Source: Motilimonas sp. E26 (lineage in GTDB: Bacteria > Pseudomonadota > Gammaproteobacteria > Enterobacterales > CBDFNC01). From it: DNA of 62,643 nt. The DNA is taken from the NCBI RefSeq assembly GCF_021278025.1, contig NZ_JAIBHJ010000010.1, forward strand, positions 64,068 through 126,710, given 5' to 3'. The position numbers and the translations under genes are program-made. This document shows positions 18,091-27,767 of the stretch, in pieces (position 1 is the stretch's first letter; each line of letters opens with the position of its first letter). Under the pieces are notes generated by a model. The model did not search any database. It worked only from the letters and a program-made list of their open reading frames with translations, and was not told the origin of the DNA.

Positions 18091-18587
18091 GATTCCCTGA
18101 TAGCATTGTCGCACCAGACAAGGCAATACCTAAACCTAAAGCACAAGCTTATAAATACTTATCGGCGCTTATTAATAACGATGAAGTCAGCGAGCTTGAT
18201 TTACTCATTATGTTTAAAGGCAGTCAGAGAGCCCCATTACAGAAGTTAGAGGGGGATCGTCATGAATACTGGAACATCATTCCGATAAAGAAAAATGGTG
18301 TGATCGTGGCGAGGAAGCTAGACCCTAGGCATAAATCTGGGTGCCCTAATTTGGATGCTGAAGCAAGGCAAGAAAGGAAAGTAGAGCTTAGGGAAGTCAG
18401 CCGCAAGCAAGCTGAAAGCGAGTCTAAGCGATTGCCTAAAGCTATAGTTCAATATGAACAGGCGGTGGAGGAGGCCTCCCAACTACCGCTAAGCAAGCAA
18501 GCTGAAAGCGAGACTAAGCTATTGCCTAAAGCTATAGTTCAATATGAACAGGCGGTGAAGGAGGCCTCCCAACTACCGCTAATTTAG
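18087..18587 (+). CDS. Hypothetical element protein with duplicated 30-residue C-terminal unit
   Basis: 166 residues, overlapping the AlpA gene by four bases. The N-terminal 100 residues (YKYLSALINNDEVSELDLLI, DRHEYWNIIPIKKNG) resemble small helix-turn-helix-like proteins of phage satellites, but I cannot name a family. The C-terminus holds two copies of a 30-residue unit beginning KQAESE and containing LPKAIVQYEQAV, encoded by the 90-bp tandem repeat. Function unknown. Confidence 0.72.
   Translation: MRFPDSIVAPDKAIPKPKAQAYKYLSALINNDEVSELDLLIMFKGSQRAPLQKLEGDRHEYWNIIPIKKNGVIVARKLDPRHKSGCPNLDAEARQERKVELREVSRKQAESESKRLPKAIVQYEQAVEEASQLPLSKQAESETKLLPKAIVQYEQAVKEASQLPLI
18403..18582 (+). repeat. 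90-bp in-frame tandem duplication
   Basis: Units 18403-18492 and 18493-18582 differ at only a few positions. Length is a multiple of three, so it adds 30 codons to the preceding CDS without breaking the frame. It looks recent. Confidence 0.92.
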
Positions 18588-18602
18588 TAAGGCCGTCCTA
18601 TT

Positions 18603-18633
18603 GCTGGTGGTTAGTTTGGCGACCGCCACCAGC
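18603..18633. other. Strong hairpin between element genes
   Basis: GCTGGTGG (18603-18610) and CCACCAGC (18626-18633) form an eight-pair stem with further pairing inside. No T-run follows, so it is not a classic terminator. It lies upstream of the HUH-type gene and could be a structured origin, but that is speculation. Confidence 0.5.
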
Positions 18634-18660
18634 CCAAGAAGGATAAGCCAAAGCCAATGG

Positions 18661-18690
18661 AAAAGCCATCCTAAAACGATGGCTTTTTTT
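18661..18690 (+). terminator. Rho-independent terminator
   Basis: AAAAGCCATC and GATGGCTTTT form a ten-pair stem around CTAAAAC, followed by a T-run. It probably ends the integrase-to-18587 transcript, so the HUH gene downstream would need its own promoter. Confidence 0.85.
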
Positions 18691-18863
18691 ATAAGAACAA
18701 ATGAGAACTCATTTCGAGGTTTTGTTTTGTGGTTTTACTGGCTTTTTTAGTGCGTTTCAACATGGCCGCATTAAAAGAAACATTACAAGAAGCGAAAGTA
18801 ACCACTAACACAGAGCACACCTAGTAAGGGGGTTTTTAATATTATCTAAGTAGGCTTTTATCT

Positions 18864-19442
18864 ATGAGATACCTAACCAATAATCCATACATAATGGTTG
18901 ATGGTCAAACATGGGAAGTGAACACAGGAGACAGGCAGCAATATACTATTTGCCCTCGCCATATCAAGACTATCATCGGCCAACTTAACGCCATGTGTAG
19001 CCATCATAGGCGCGTCATGGTGTTGTTTTTTAATTTAAGTATGCCGATTTACACCGAAAATAACAGCGAAGTTTCGGTATTTATAAGCAGTGTGAGGGGG
19101 ATGCTTCAGCGCGAATACAGCATGAAACGGTTTGGTTATAGTTGGGTTAGAGAGATCGAAAAAGCCAAACAGCAGCATTATCACGTTGCCTTGTTTCTTG
19201 ATGCTAAGCGCATTCTTTACCCTAGTAGAATATCAGGTTTGTTAAATGCGCTATGGTTGGCGGCGGGTGGCTCATGTTTACAGTGGGTGAACCATTGTTA
19301 CTTCCATATATTTGGTGATGACTTTCAAGCTAAGCAGCAGGTGATCTATCGGCTATCTTATCAAGCTAAAGGACGTGGTAAGGGCTACAGAGCCAAGCAA
19401 GCGAAAGACTACAGCACCAGTCGTTTAAAGCCTCGCGCTTGA
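18864..19442 (+). CDS. YagK/YfjJ-type (inovirus Gp2-like) HUH replication protein
   Basis: 192 residues. The core REIEKAKQQHYHVALFLDA contains a His-Tyr-His motif at 105-107, as in HUH endonucleases. Further on, YRLSYQAKGRGK (about 162-173) carries the tyrosine/lysine pair typical of the YagK_YfjJ_C (DUF3296) family found in prophages, satellites and inovirus-like elements. Such proteins are thought to be replication initiators. It lies alone after the terminator at 18661-18690. It may initiate replication of the excised element. Confidence 0.82.
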   Translation: MRYLTNNPYIMVDGQTWEVNTGDRQQYTICPRHIKTIIGQLNAMCSHHRRVMVLFFNLSMPIYTENNSEVSVFISSVRGMLQREYSMKRFGYSWVREIEKAKQQHYHVALFLDAKRILYPSRISGLLNALWLAAGGSCLQWVNHCYFHIFGDDFQAKQQVIYRLSYQAKGRGKGYRAKQAKDYSTSRLKPRA

Positions 19443-19933
19443 GCATAAATAATCTGCCTCGAATCTTTGAGGTGGGTTTTGTCTTAGTTAATCCTAATTT
19501 ACCCTAACTTATATTAGTTAAGTCTAATATTCGGAAGTCATGGGCAACTTAACAAAACCTGACAAAACACGAATCTTTAGAGTGGTTTTCTCGTTTTAGG
19601 CGTCACGGTTATCAAGGGTAGAGAGCAAATGGCCGCTATTGCTTCATAGCAAAATTGGTTGCCCGACAGTCTGAATTATTGATTGAGGCGTTTACAGTAG
19701 CCGAATTTGAGCAGTTCCAATCTAGTAGACAAAAGTTATGGTTGGGAGGGGGGCGGTAATAGTTTAGCCCTTAGTTCGAGACTAGCTTGCCCACGCCTTA
19801 TTTAACTGATCACCTTCTCAAGCTTTTTGGAGTCCATAAAAAGGACACGCTTGTTTCTTACTTGACTAACTACTTGACTAAAAAACGACAAGCATAAAAA
19901 AAGGTTAGTAAACACTACGTCTACTAACCTTAC
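19443..19933. other. Non-coding right end of integrative element
   Basis: 491 bases with no intact gene. Two near-identical 15-mers, TTAGTTAATCCTAAT (19484-19498) and TTAGTTAAGTCTAAT (19514-19528), lie 30 bases apart. Two GAATCTTT-centred small hairpins lie at about 19457-19472 and 19568-19584. An open stretch ending at the TAA near 19759, with one in-frame TAG upstream, may be a decayed small gene, but no family was recognised. The right 31-bp repeat is at 19856-19886. Confidence 0.45.
19856..19886. repeat. 31-bp terminal repeat, right copy
   Basis: Identical to 15780-15810, same orientation. Contains ACTTGACTA at 19860-19868 and 19872-19880. Lies 48 bases inside the right att repeat; presumed integrase arm sites. 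Confidence 0.7.
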
Positions 19934-19987
19934 TAAATTTGGTGGCCCCTCGCAGACTTGAACTGCGGACCTACCGATTATGAGTCG
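19934..19987. repeat. Right attachment site (54-bp direct repeat)
   Basis: The copy of the attachment core that lies within the intact tRNA gene and just downstream of it. Perfect match to 15604-15657. Confidence 0.93.
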
Positions 19988-20016
19988 GGTGCTCTAACCA
20001 GCTGAGCTAAGGGGCC
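19940..20016 (-). tRNA. tRNA with CAU anticodon, probably tRNA-Ile2
   Basis: 77 bases on the minus strand. Acceptor GGCCCCT pairs with AGGGGCC, followed by discriminator A and an encoded CCA. The anticodon loop CTCATAA gives anticodon CAU. The GGCCCC acceptor stem resembles the lysidine-modified tRNA-Ile2 (ileX) of E. coli rather than elongator or initiator tRNA-Met. Modification cannot be seen, so identity is inferred. Its 3' half is the insertion target of the adjacent element and is restored intact by the right att copy. Confidence 0.93.
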
Positions 20017-20416
20017 TAATTTTATTGTTGCTTTAAAAGGTTTGCAGAAGCGCTAACTCCTGTCTCGACATCCTTATCTTAGTTCAGCCAAATGAGCTGT
20101 AAACCTGCAAGATAAAAGGTCTGTTTATTCTTCTTATTAAGCGGGGGAGATTATATATAGCTAGTTAAGCTCTGTCTACTGCTGCAAAATCGTTTGCTGA
20201 TTTTATAGTCAGTTTAGTGGCTTGACTGCATAAAATTGCTGCAAAGGGTGAATTAAGTTGCTTTTGTTGATGCTGTTTAACAGCCTGTGAAGCGGTTTTT
20301 TACAGGAGCAGGCGGGTGAGGTTGCTGGGTTAGTGCCATAGTTTGGCGACTAAATGTTAGGTAAAAAAATACCAGTCATTTGACTGGTATTTTTTATCAA
20401 TAAAGTAGGTTAGATA
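20017..20416. other. Intergenic region rpoD / tRNA
   Basis: 400 bases with no gene seen. It holds the tRNA promoter (leftward) and the rpoD terminator at 20363-20395. Confidence 0.5.
20363..20395 (-). terminator. Terminator of rpoD operon
   Basis: AAAAATACCAGTCA and TGACTGGTATTTTT form a long symmetrical hairpin with A- and T-runs on either side. It is placed right after the rpoD stop and may work in both directions. Confidence 0.9.
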
Positions 20417-22255
20417 TTATTCATCTAGGAAGCTGCGCAGTTGTTCGCTGCGGCTTGGGTGGCGTAGCTTACGCAATGCCTTAGCTTCAATTTGACGAAT
20501 ACGCTCGCGCGTTACGTCGAACTGTTTGCCTACTTCTTCTAAGGTATGGTCTGTATTCATGTCGATACCGAAACGCATACGCAGTACTTTAGCTTCACGA
20601 GCAGTTAGGCCAGCTAATACGTCGTTAGTCGCATTTTTCAGGCTTTCGCTGGTGGCTGAATCTACCGGTAGGTGGATCGTGGTATCTTCAATAAAGTCAC
20701 CTAAGTGCGAATCTTCATCATCACCAATTGGTGTTTCCATGGAGATTGGCTCTTTGGCAATTTTCAGCACCTTACGGATCTTGTCTTCTGGCATGATCAT
20801 GCGTTCAGCCAATTCTTCAGGAGTAGGCTCGCGACCCATCTCTTGTAGCATTTGACGTGAAATACGGTTCAGTTTATTGATGGTTTCAATCATGTGAACC
20901 GGAATACGTATGGTACGTGCTTGGTCGGCAATCGAGCGAGTGATTGCTTGGCGGATCCACCAAGTTGCATAAGTTGAGAACTTATAGCCACGACGGTATT
21001 CAAACTTATCAACCGCTTTCATTAGGCCGATGTTACCTTCTTGGATTAAATCTAAGAATTGTAGGCCGCGGTTGGTGTATTTTTTCGCAATTGAAATTAC
21101 CAGACGTAAGTTTGCCTCAACCATTTCTTTTTTAGCACGACGAGCTTTCGCTTCGCCGATGCTCATGCGACGGTTGATGTCTTTAATGTCGGTAATATTC
21201 AGGCCTGTTTCTTCTTCAACAGATGCCATTTTAACGATACAACGTAAAATTTCGTCTCTTAGTACTAATAGTGCTGCACTGTGAGGCTTGCCTTCTGCGA
21301 TGGCGTTTTCTAACCATGAGCGATCGGTTTCATTACCTGGGAAGATGGCAACGAATGACTTTTTCGGCATTTTACATTGGTCTACAACCATTTTAAGGAT
21401 CAGACGCTCTTGAATGCGTACTCGATCCATCATTGAACGCATGTTGCTTACCATACGGTCAAATTGCTTAGGCACTAGACGGAATTCTTTAAAGACTTCA
21501 GCAAGTACGATAATCGCTTCTTTTGATTCTTTACTTTGACGACCTGATTTAGCGATGATAGCTAATAAGTTGTCATGGGCTTCACGCAGAGCGGCAAATT
21601 TTTCTTTTGCGACTTCTGGATCGGGGCCTTTATCTGCTTCGTCTTCTTCTTCGTCATCGTCGTCGTCATCTAGGTCTTCATCATCGAGATCTTCATCTGA
21701 TAATTCTGAACCTATGTGCGTCGCGGTAGGCGCTAAAGACTCTTCTTCGTTTGGATCGATGAAACCTGAGATAATATCACTTAGCTTGATCTCTTCCGCT
21801 TCAAAGCGGTCCCATTGCTCAAGTAGGTAGTGAATCGCTTCAGGGTACTCGGAAACCGAAGTCTGAACTTGGTTTATACCTTCTTCAATACGCTTGGCTA
21901 TGTCAATTTCGCCTTCACGGGTTAACAGTTCAACTGTGCCCATTTCGCGCATGTACATACGTACTGGATCGGTAGTGCGACCTATTTCTGATTCAACCGA
22001 GGCGAGGGCTTGTGCTGCTGCTTCAGCGGCGTCCTCATCTGCGGTATCTTCCGAAAGCATAAGATCATCGGCATCAGGTGCGTTTTCTACTACCTGAATA
22101 CCCATGTCGTTAATCATTTGAATAATATCTTCAATCTGATCAGAGTCGACAATGTCTTGGGGTAAGTGATCATTTACTTCGGCGTAAGTAAGGAAGCCTT
22201 GTTCTTTACCTTTGGTAACCAGAAGTTTTAACTGAGACTGAGGGGTTGGCTCCAT
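20417..22255 (-). CDS. rpoD: RNA polymerase sigma-70 factor RpoD
   Basis: About 612 residues from ATG 22255 ([12 protein letters not shown], aligning with the usual RpoD start); in-frame upstream starts at 22264 and 22291 would add non-conserved residues. Regions 1.1 to 4.2 are present: [12 protein letters not shown]-like region 1.1, an acidic non-conserved insert rich in Asp/Glu (21633-21690), region 2 with [20 protein letters not shown], region 3 and the region 4 helix-turn-helix ending [14 protein letters not shown]. It is the last gene of the rpsU-yqeY-dnaG-rpoD macromolecular synthesis operon. Confidence 0.98.
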   Translation of the reverse strand: MEPTPQSQLKLLVTKGKEQGFLTYAEVNDHLPQDIVDSDQIEDIIQMINDMGIQVVENAPDADDLMLSEDTADEDAAEAAAQALASVESEIGRTTDPVRMYMREMGTVELLTREGEIDIAKRIEEGINQVQTSVSEYPEAIHYLLEQWDRFEAEEIKLSDIISGFIDPNEEESLAPTATHIGSELSDEDLDDEDLDDDDDDEEEDEADKGPDPEVAKEKFAALREAHDNLLAIIAKSGRQSKESKEAIIVLAEVFKEFRLVPKQFDRMVSNMRSMMDRVRIQERLILKMVVDQCKMPKKSFVAIFPGNETDRSWLENAIAEGKPHSAALLVLRDEILRCIVKMASVEEETGLNITDIKDINRRMSIGEAKARRAKKEMVEANLRLVISIAKKYTNRGLQFLDLIQEGNIGLMKAVDKFEYRRGYKFSTYATWWIRQAITRSIADQARTIRIPVHMIETINKLNRISRQMLQEMGREPTPEELAERMIMPEDKIRKVLKIAKEPISMETPIGDDEDSHLGDFIEDTTIHLPVDSATSESLKNATNDVLAGLTAREAKVLRMRFGIDMNTDHTLEEVGKQFDVTRERIRQIEAKALRKLRHPSRSEQLRSFLDE

Positions 22256-22332
22256 AGACTCCATCCGATTAGGGGTTAAGGATTGGTGCAAAAATGCAAG
22301 GGCGCGATTATAATGCCTTTGCGCTGAATATG

Positions 22333-24102
22333 CTAGCTAGAAGGTGATAACTTTCTACTTTGAATGAGTTCACTAAGCTGTTTTTTCTCTTCAAGGCTAA
22401 GTTGACCCGTTCTTGCTTTGGCTAGCAGTGCTTCTTCTTTTTGTTCGATATAAGTTGAAAGCAATTTATCTAAGGTGTCTAAAAACACCGCTTCAACTTG
22501 TGTTGCTTCAATATGATGGTCCCACATGGCTAATTTTGCCAGTTGATTACCTTCTTTTGTGCCTCGCCAGTCTTCAATAAGCTGGCCTGTAGTGATATGG
22601 GGCTGCTGCTGACACTTTTCAAGTAGTTGTGCAAAAAGAGTACTGCCCGCTAAGTTTAATTCCAAAATTTCAGGTAGTGGCGGTAATTCAGACGCTAGTT
22701 GTGGAAACTGAACCACTAAGGCAACCGCAAGGCGCATCGGCGTTATTTTTTGTTGTGTTGCGCGCACTGTTTTTTTTGTGTTGTCTTTCTCTTCTGACTC
22801 TGGCAATAATTTTTCTAATCCGGCTAAGTCGATCGCCAGTAAGTTAGCTAATTTTTCCCGCATCATGTGAGAAAATACGCTACTTGGTAGCTTTGCGATC
22901 AATGGCATTGCCAGCTGTGCAAGTTTGGTTTTACCGTCGCGCGAGCCCATGTTCACTTGTTGTAGCAGGTTTTCAAATAAAAACTCTGACAAAGGTGTGG
23001 CTTGCTCTAAGCGTTGCTCAAAAGCTTCTTTACCTTCTTGGCGCACCATTGAATCAGGGTCTTCGCCATCGGGTAAAAACATAAATTTTAATGATTTACC
23101 ATCTTGTAACAAGGGTAGAGCATTTTCTAGTGCCCGCCAAGCTGCCGCGCGACCGGCTCTGTCGCCGTCATAACAACAAATCACTTCGTCGGTGGTGCGA
23201 AACAGTGTTTGTAAGTGCTCTGGTGTGGTGCTGGTGCCAAGTGATGCTACCGCATAATCAATACCAAATTGTGCCAGTGCTACAACGTCCATGTAGCCTT
23301 CGACCACTAATATTTTTTGTACGTCTTTGTGGGCTTTTTTGACTTCATAAAGGGCATAAAGTTCCCTGCCTTTATGAAAAATCGGGGTTTCTGGTGAGTT
23401 TAAGTACTTTGGTGTGCCATCACCTAATACACGTCCACCAAAACCGATGACACGGCCACGGCGATCGCGAATGGGGAACATAATTCGGTCGCGAAAACGG
23501 TCGTAGCTACCCCCGTTTTCTTTGGCGATAAGCATGCCGCCTTCAATGAGTTGCTCTTGCGCTTCTTTGCCGATGGCGAAGCGTTTTCTTACTTCATCCC
23601 AGCCATCAGGGGCAAAGCCAATGCCGAATTGCTGGCAAACTTCACCGCTTAAGCCACGCCCTTTAAGGTAGTCGATGGCCTTTTGGCTATGGGCTTGACC
23701 ACGTAGCTGCTGCTGATAGAAGCGGGTAATTTGCTCCATCAATTCGTATAAATCTTTTTTACCTTGAATTTGTGCGGGGGTGGGCGCTGGACCGGCACTT
23801 TTTTCACGCGGCACTTCAAGGCCATGCATGCTGGCGATTTCTTCTATGGCATCAGGAAATTCAAGGCCATCATATTCCATAACAAAGCTAATGGCGTTGC
23901 CATGCACACCACAACCAAAACAGTGGTAAAACTGTTTACTTTGGCTAACGGTAAAAGAGGGAGATTTTTCGTTATGAAAGGGGCAGCAAGCCTGATAGTT
24001 TTGGCCCGCTTTTTTCAGTTTGACTCGGCTGTCGATGAGATCGACGATGTCGGTTCGAGCTAAAAGGTTATCAATAAAATCGCGTGGGATCCTGCCTGAC
24101 AT
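22333..24102 (-). CDS. dnaG: DNA primase
   Basis: 589 residues, the normal length. Zinc finger [12 protein letters not shown]...FYHCFGCG in the first 70 residues; RNA polymerase/TOPRIM core with [11 protein letters not shown] and [11 protein letters not shown] near 262-320; a C-terminal DnaB-binding helical domain. Synthesises RNA primers at the replication fork. Separated from yqeY by a hairpin (24141-24177), consistent with the attenuated expression known for dnaG in E. coli. Confidence 0.98.
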   Translation of the reverse strand: MSGRIPRDFIDNLLARTDIVDLIDSRVKLKKAGQNYQACCPFHNEKSPSFTVSQSKQFYHCFGCGVHGNAISFVMEYDGLEFPDAIEEIASMHGLEVPREKSAGPAPTPAQIQGKKDLYELMEQITRFYQQQLRGQAHSQKAIDYLKGRGLSGEVCQQFGIGFAPDGWDEVRKRFAIGKEAQEQLIEGGMLIAKENGGSYDRFRDRIMFPIRDRRGRVIGFGGRVLGDGTPKYLNSPETPIFHKGRELYALYEVKKAHKDVQKILVVEGYMDVVALAQFGIDYAVASLGTSTTPEHLQTLFRTTDEVICCYDGDRAGRAAAWRALENALPLLQDGKSLKFMFLPDGEDPDSMVRQEGKEAFEQRLEQATPLSEFLFENLLQQVNMGSRDGKTKLAQLAMPLIAKLPSSVFSHMMREKLANLLAIDLAGLEKLLPESEEKDNTKKTVRATQQKITPMRLAVALVVQFPQLASELPPLPEILELNLAGSTLFAQLLEKCQQQPHITTGQLIEDWRGTKEGNQLAKLAMWDHHIEATQVEAVFLDTLDKLLSTYIEQKEEALLAKARTGQLSLEEKKQLSELIQSRKLSPSS

Positions 24103-24140
24103 AAACCCTCTAATAAAGCTTTATTAAAAGCCCTAAAATA

Positions 24141-24177
24141 AACAAGCCGCACTCTTTCGAAAAAGGCGCGGCTTGTT
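24141..24177 (-). terminator. Intra-operon hairpin between yqeY and dnaG
   Basis: AACAAGCCGC (24141-24150) pairs with GCGGCTTGTT (24168-24177). Read on the minus strand, it is followed by TTATTTTA, a weak T-run. It matches in position the partial terminator known between rpsU and dnaG in E. coli, which lowers primase expression. That role is inferred here. Confidence 0.75.
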
Positions 24178-24198
24178 CAGCTTTCGCGTAAATATGGT

Positions 24199-24642
24199 TT
24201 AAGAAAGGCTGGCTTTTATTTTGCCGCTAACTTGTCCCATATCTGCTCTACCTTGAATCTGGCTTTTTATCGCCGCCATCACTTTGCCCATATCTTGCAT
24301 TCCCTGAGCACCGGTTGATTCCAGTGCTGCAGCGATAATGCCGTCAACTTCTTCCTCGGTTAGAGGTTGAGGTAAGAATTCTTGTAGAACGTTAAGTTCT
24401 TCAGCTTCTTTATCGACAAGGTCTTGACGATCTGCTGCTTCAAACTGCGCGATGGAATCTTTACGTTGTTTAACCATTTTGGTTATAACAGCAATAATGT
24501 CATCGTCAGATAACTCAATACGGTTATCGACTTCGCGTTGCTTGATTTCGGCCATCAACATGCGGATTGCGCCCAAACGAACTTTGTCTTTTGCACGCAT
24601 TGCTGCTTTTTGTTGGTCTTGCAACTTCTCTTTCAAGGTCAT
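24199..24642 (-). CDS. yqeY: GatB/YqeY domain protein
   Basis: 147 residues, whole length of the family. Contains KLQDQQKAAMRAKDKVRLGAIRML and EFLPQPLTEEEV, typical of YqeY, related to the tail domain of the GatB amidotransferase subunit. Exact role unknown; tRNA binding is suspected for the family. It lies 13 bases after rpsU, inserted in the classical rpsU-dnaG-rpoD operon, an arrangement I recall from related gammaproteobacteria. Confidence 0.95.
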   Translation of the reverse strand: MTLKEKLQDQQKAAMRAKDKVRLGAIRMLMAEIKQREVDNRIELSDDDIIAVITKMVKQRKDSIAQFEAADRQDLVDKEAEELNVLQEFLPQPLTEEEVDGIIAAALESTGAQGMQDMGKVMAAIKSQIQGRADMGQVSGKIKASLS

Positions 24643-24655
24643 TACGAACGCCTTA

Positions 24656-24883
<228 letters not shown>

Positions 24884-25041
24884 TCAGGGTGTTATGTGAA
24901 GCCGGTCGTAGATTGACCAGTCTGTTTAAAAATGGTGCGGAATTTTAATCTGATTAGGGGGCATTTGTAAACCCCGTTTAATTGTCTCTGGTGAAAAAAG
25001 CTGATAATAGTTAAACTAGCCGCGCTTTCAGAGGAGTCAAT

Positions 25042-26061
25042 ATGCGTATTTTAGGGTTAGAGACATCGTGTGATGAAACCGGTGTGGCCATTTATGATGA
25101 TGAACAAGGCTTATTAGCTCATCGTTTGTACAGCCAAGTCAAGTTACATGCCGATTATGGTGGTGTGGTACCTGAGTTAGCGTCACGTGATCATGTCAGA
25201 AAAACCATTCCTTTGATAAAAGAAGCCTTGGCTGAGGCCAACTGCAGCAAAGAGGATATTGATGGCATAGCGTTTACTGCCGGGCCGGGACTGGTAGGAG
25301 CGCTACTCGTGGGCTCAACCATCGGGCGCAGTTTAGCTTACGCTTGGGACGTGCCTGCCGTTGCTGTGCACCATATGGAAGGCCATTTATTAGCGCCGAT
25401 GCTTGAAGATGATCACCCTGAATTTCCGTTTCTTGCGCTGCTGGTTTCCGGTGGTCATAGCATGATGGTGAATGTGCAAGGCATTGGCGAGTATGAAATA
25501 TTAGGTGAAAGTGTTGATGATGCTGCCGGTGAAGCCTTTGATAAAACGGCTAAATTAATGGGGTTGGATTATCCTGGCGGCCCGTTGTTGGCAAAACTGG
25601 CTGAGCAAGGCACACCTGGGCGATTTAAATTTCCAAGGCCAATGACCGACAAGCCGGGGTTAGATTTTAGCTTTAGTGGTTTAAAAACCTTTGCCGCCAA
25701 TACCATTCACAGCGAAGGCGATGATGAGCAAACTCGCGCCGATATTGCCTACGCTTTTCAAGATGCCGTGATTGATACTTTAGGCATTAAGTGTCGCCGT
25801 GCACTAGACCAAACGGGTCTTAAGTCATTAGTCATAGCGGGCGGTGTCAGTGCGAATAAGCAATTGCGTGCGCAACTTGAAGTGATGATGAAAAAACGTA
25901 ATGGTCGGGTGTATTATCCACGTCCTGAGTTTTGTACCGATAACGGTGCCATGATTGCTTATGCGGGAATGCAGCGCTTAAAAGCGGGACAAATTGAATC
26001 GTTAGGTATTCAAGCTAAGCCGCGTTGGCCAATTGATACTCTTGAGCCGCTTACAAAATAA
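25042..26061 (+). CDS. tsaD: tRNA N6-threonylcarbamoyladenosine transferase
   Basis: 339 residues. Starts [20 protein letters not shown] and has the metal-binding HMEGH near 111-115, plus [13 protein letters not shown] near 271. With TsaB, TsaC and TsaE it makes t6A37 in ANN-decoding tRNAs. GAGGAG lies in front of the ATG. It is divergent from rpsU, the conserved arrangement in gammaproteobacteria, and converges on plsY. Confidence 0.98.
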   Translation: MRILGLETSCDETGVAIYDDEQGLLAHRLYSQVKLHADYGGVVPELASRDHVRKTIPLIKEALAEANCSKEDIDGIAFTAGPGLVGALLVGSTIGRSLAYAWDVPAVAVHHMEGHLLAPMLEDDHPEFPFLALLVSGGHSMMVNVQGIGEYEILGESVDDAAGEAFDKTAKLMGLDYPGGPLLAKLAEQGTPGRFKFPRPMTDKPGLDFSFSGLKTFAANTIHSEGDDEQTRADIAYAFQDAVIDTLGIKCRRALDQTGLKSLVIAGGVSANKQLRAQLEVMMKKRNGRVYYPRPEFCTDNGAMIAYAGMQRLKAGQIESLGIQAKPRWPIDTLEPLTK

Positions 26062-26083
26062 GTCGCTTAGTCTGCTTTATTAG

Positions 26084-26117
26084 AAAGATGCTTCAGTTAC
26101 TCTTGAGCATCTTTTTT
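26084..26117. terminator. Terminator between convergent tsaD and plsY
   Basis: AAAGATGCT and AGCATCTTT pair around a 13-base loop, followed by a T-run in the plus direction. It overlaps the last codons of plsY and serves tsaD, possibly both. Confidence 0.8.
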
Positions 26118-26744
26118 TGTTTCTTGCTTACTTTTGTCTGGCGATTTATTCATTGAAAATTTACGCCAAATTTTTAGCTCGGTGCCGTTGTATAAACGAG
26201 CAATATTTTCATGATGGCGAAGAATCACTAAGCAACCCAACATGGATACAGGTAAGGTGTATTCCGGCTTAATAAAGTAGGTAAACATCGGCGCTGCAAG
26301 GGCCGTAACAATGGCTGCTAACGATGAATAACCACTTAGCGCTACCACTAATAGCCAGCAGCCGACGAGTAATCCGGCCACATCCATACCCAAAGGCAAC
26401 ATTGCCCCCATTGAGGTGGCGACCGCTTTGCCGCCTTTAAAGTGAAAAAAGATCGGGTAAATATGGCCTAAACAGGCTGCGACGCCAACTAAGCCGATGT
26501 AAACTGGCTCAAATCCTGCCCAGTAGGCACAGTAAACGGGAATGGTGCCTTTCAATAAGTCAGCAAGTAATACCCAAGCGGCAGCTTGTGGACCGCCTAG
26601 CCTAAGTACGTTTGTTGTTCCTGGGTTATTTGAGCCGTGAGCGCGGGGATCGGGCAGTTGTTTCAAGCGACAGATCAACACTGCACTAGAGACTGAGCCT
26701 ATCAAGTAGGCTAAAAAAATAAAAATAATGACAGTGGCAGTCAT
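26097..26744 (-). CDS. plsY: Glycerol-3-phosphate acyltransferase PlsY
   Basis: 215 residues with about five membrane segments. Motifs: [11 protein letters not shown] near the N-terminus, [17 protein letters not shown] (acyl-phosphate/G3P loop) and [14 protein letters not shown]. Transfers acyl from acyl-phosphate to G3P in the inner membrane, the first step of phospholipid synthesis. The charged tail ([16 protein letters not shown]) is longer than usual. Divergent from folB. Confidence 0.97.
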   Translation of the reverse strand: MTATVIIFIFLAYLIGSVSSAVLICRLKQLPDPRAHGSNNPGTTNVLRLGGPQAAAWVLLADLLKGTIPVYCAYWAGFEPVYIGLVGVAACLGHIYPIFFHFKGGKAVATSMGAMLPLGMDVAGLLVGCWLLVVALSGYSSLAAIVTALAAPMFTYFIKPEYTLPVSMLGCLVILRHHENIARLYNGTELKIWRKFSMNKSPDKSKQETKKDAQE

Positions 26745-26876
26745 AAATTGCTGTTTTTCCTTGTCTGCTTTTGCGCTATTATCGCCGCTCTTTTTATTGC
26801 TTACCGATAATACGCTTAATTATTGGGCGACGGTAGCCCTAAACGGGCAAAAAAATCAACCATATCAGGATTGCAA

Positions 26877-27260
26877 ATGGATCGCGTGTTTATTAACTCA
26901 CTTGAAGTCTTATCAACCATTGGGGTTTATGAATGGGAAAAAACCATTAAGCAGAAGCTGGTATTTGACCTAGTGCTAGCCTTTGATAACCGTCCTGCGG
27001 CGGCTAATGATGACATTAATTTAGCGTTAGATTATGCCGTGCTATCGCAACGCGTGGTGGAGTATGCTCAGAACAATGTTTTTGAGTTACTTGAAACTAT
27101 GGCTGAGCGAGTTGCAGCGTTGATTTTAGATGAGTTTAATGTGCCAGGCTTACAGCTTACTTTGAGTAAGCCGGGGGCGGTAGTGATGGCAGCTAATGTT
27201 GGCGTGCAAATTACTCGCGGTGATTTTTATGGCTCGTTTGCGCAAGGCAATCTAGGGTAA
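26877..27260 (+). CDS. folB: Dihydroneopterin aldolase
   Basis: About 127 residues from ATG 26877 (MDRVFINSLEVLSTIGVYEWE) with AGGA upstream; longer in-frame starts would add unrelated sequence. Family marks: GVYEWEK with the catalytic Glu, and the DYAVLSQRV region. Converts 7,8-dihydroneopterin to 6-hydroxymethyl-dihydropterin in folate synthesis. Its stop overlaps folK as TAATG. Confidence 0.95.
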   Translation: MDRVFINSLEVLSTIGVYEWEKTIKQKLVFDLVLAFDNRPAAANDDINLALDYAVLSQRVVEYAQNNVFELLETMAERVAALILDEFNVPGLQLTLSKPGAVVMAANVGVQITRGDFYGSFAQGNLG

Positions 27261-27766
27261 TGGCACAGATTTATATCAGTGTTGGTTCCAATATTGAGCG
27301 AGAGCGCTATATTCAAGCGGGCATCGATGCCATGGCGGCATTATTTGGTCCTTTAACACTTTCATCTGTTTTCGAAAGTGAAGCGGTTGGTTTTAATGGC
27401 AGTGCTTTTTATAATTTAGTGGTGGGAGCACAAACCGATCTTAGCGCCCAGCAAGTGGCTTTACACCTTAAAGCCATTGAAGCGAACAATGGCCGTAAGC
27501 CTCATTCTCGCAAATTCTCACCGCGAACTTTAGATCTTGATTTACTGCTTTATGATGATTTGATCACCGATGACGGCGTGCAGCTGCCGCGTGATGAAAT
27601 TCCCCACAATGCTTTTGTTTTATGGCCATTGGCTGAATTAGCGCCAGAGCTGGTTCACCCTGTATTAGGCCAAAGTTACGCATCTCTTTGGCAAGCTTAT
27701 GATAAATCGTCACAATCTTTGTGCAAAATCCCTTTCATTTGGAATACTTCGTTAAGGAATAACTAG
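27260..27766 (+). CDS. folK: 2-amino-4-hydroxy-6-hydroxymethyldihydropteridine pyrophosphokinase
   Basis: 168 residues. [15 protein letters not shown] at the N-terminus and [16 protein letters not shown] (the HPPK signature with paired Asp for Mg2+) near 90-105. Transfers pyrophosphate from ATP to the FolB product; overlap with folB couples the two steps. uppP starts one base after its stop. Confidence 0.96.
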   Translation: MAQIYISVGSNIERERYIQAGIDAMAALFGPLTLSSVFESEAVGFNGSAFYNLVVGAQTDLSAQQVALHLKAIEANNGRKPHSRKFSPRTLDLDLLLYDDLITDDGVQLPRDEIPHNAFVLWPLAELAPELVHPVLGQSYASLWQAYDKSSQSLCKIPFIWNTSLRNN

Positions 27767-27767
27767 C

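Larger units (their letters stand above)
15604..19987. mobile_element. Small integrative element in tRNA-Ile2/Met(CAU)
   Basis: About 4.3 kb bounded by the 54-bp direct repeats. Contents in order: tyrosine integrase, unknown 223-residue protein, AlpA-type regulator, unknown protein with internal duplication, and a YagK/YfjJ-type HUH protein, all on the plus strand. Both ends carry a second, internal 31-bp repeat likely to be integrase arm sites. No capsid, terminase or conjugation gene is present, so it would need helpers for transfer. The set resembles small satellite-like or inovirus-like integrative elements. Confidence 0.9.

Noticed and set aside
21555-21830. Serine-rich open frame opposite rpoD
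   Set aside because: Mirror of the Asp/Glu-rich region of RpoD; low-complexity artefact.
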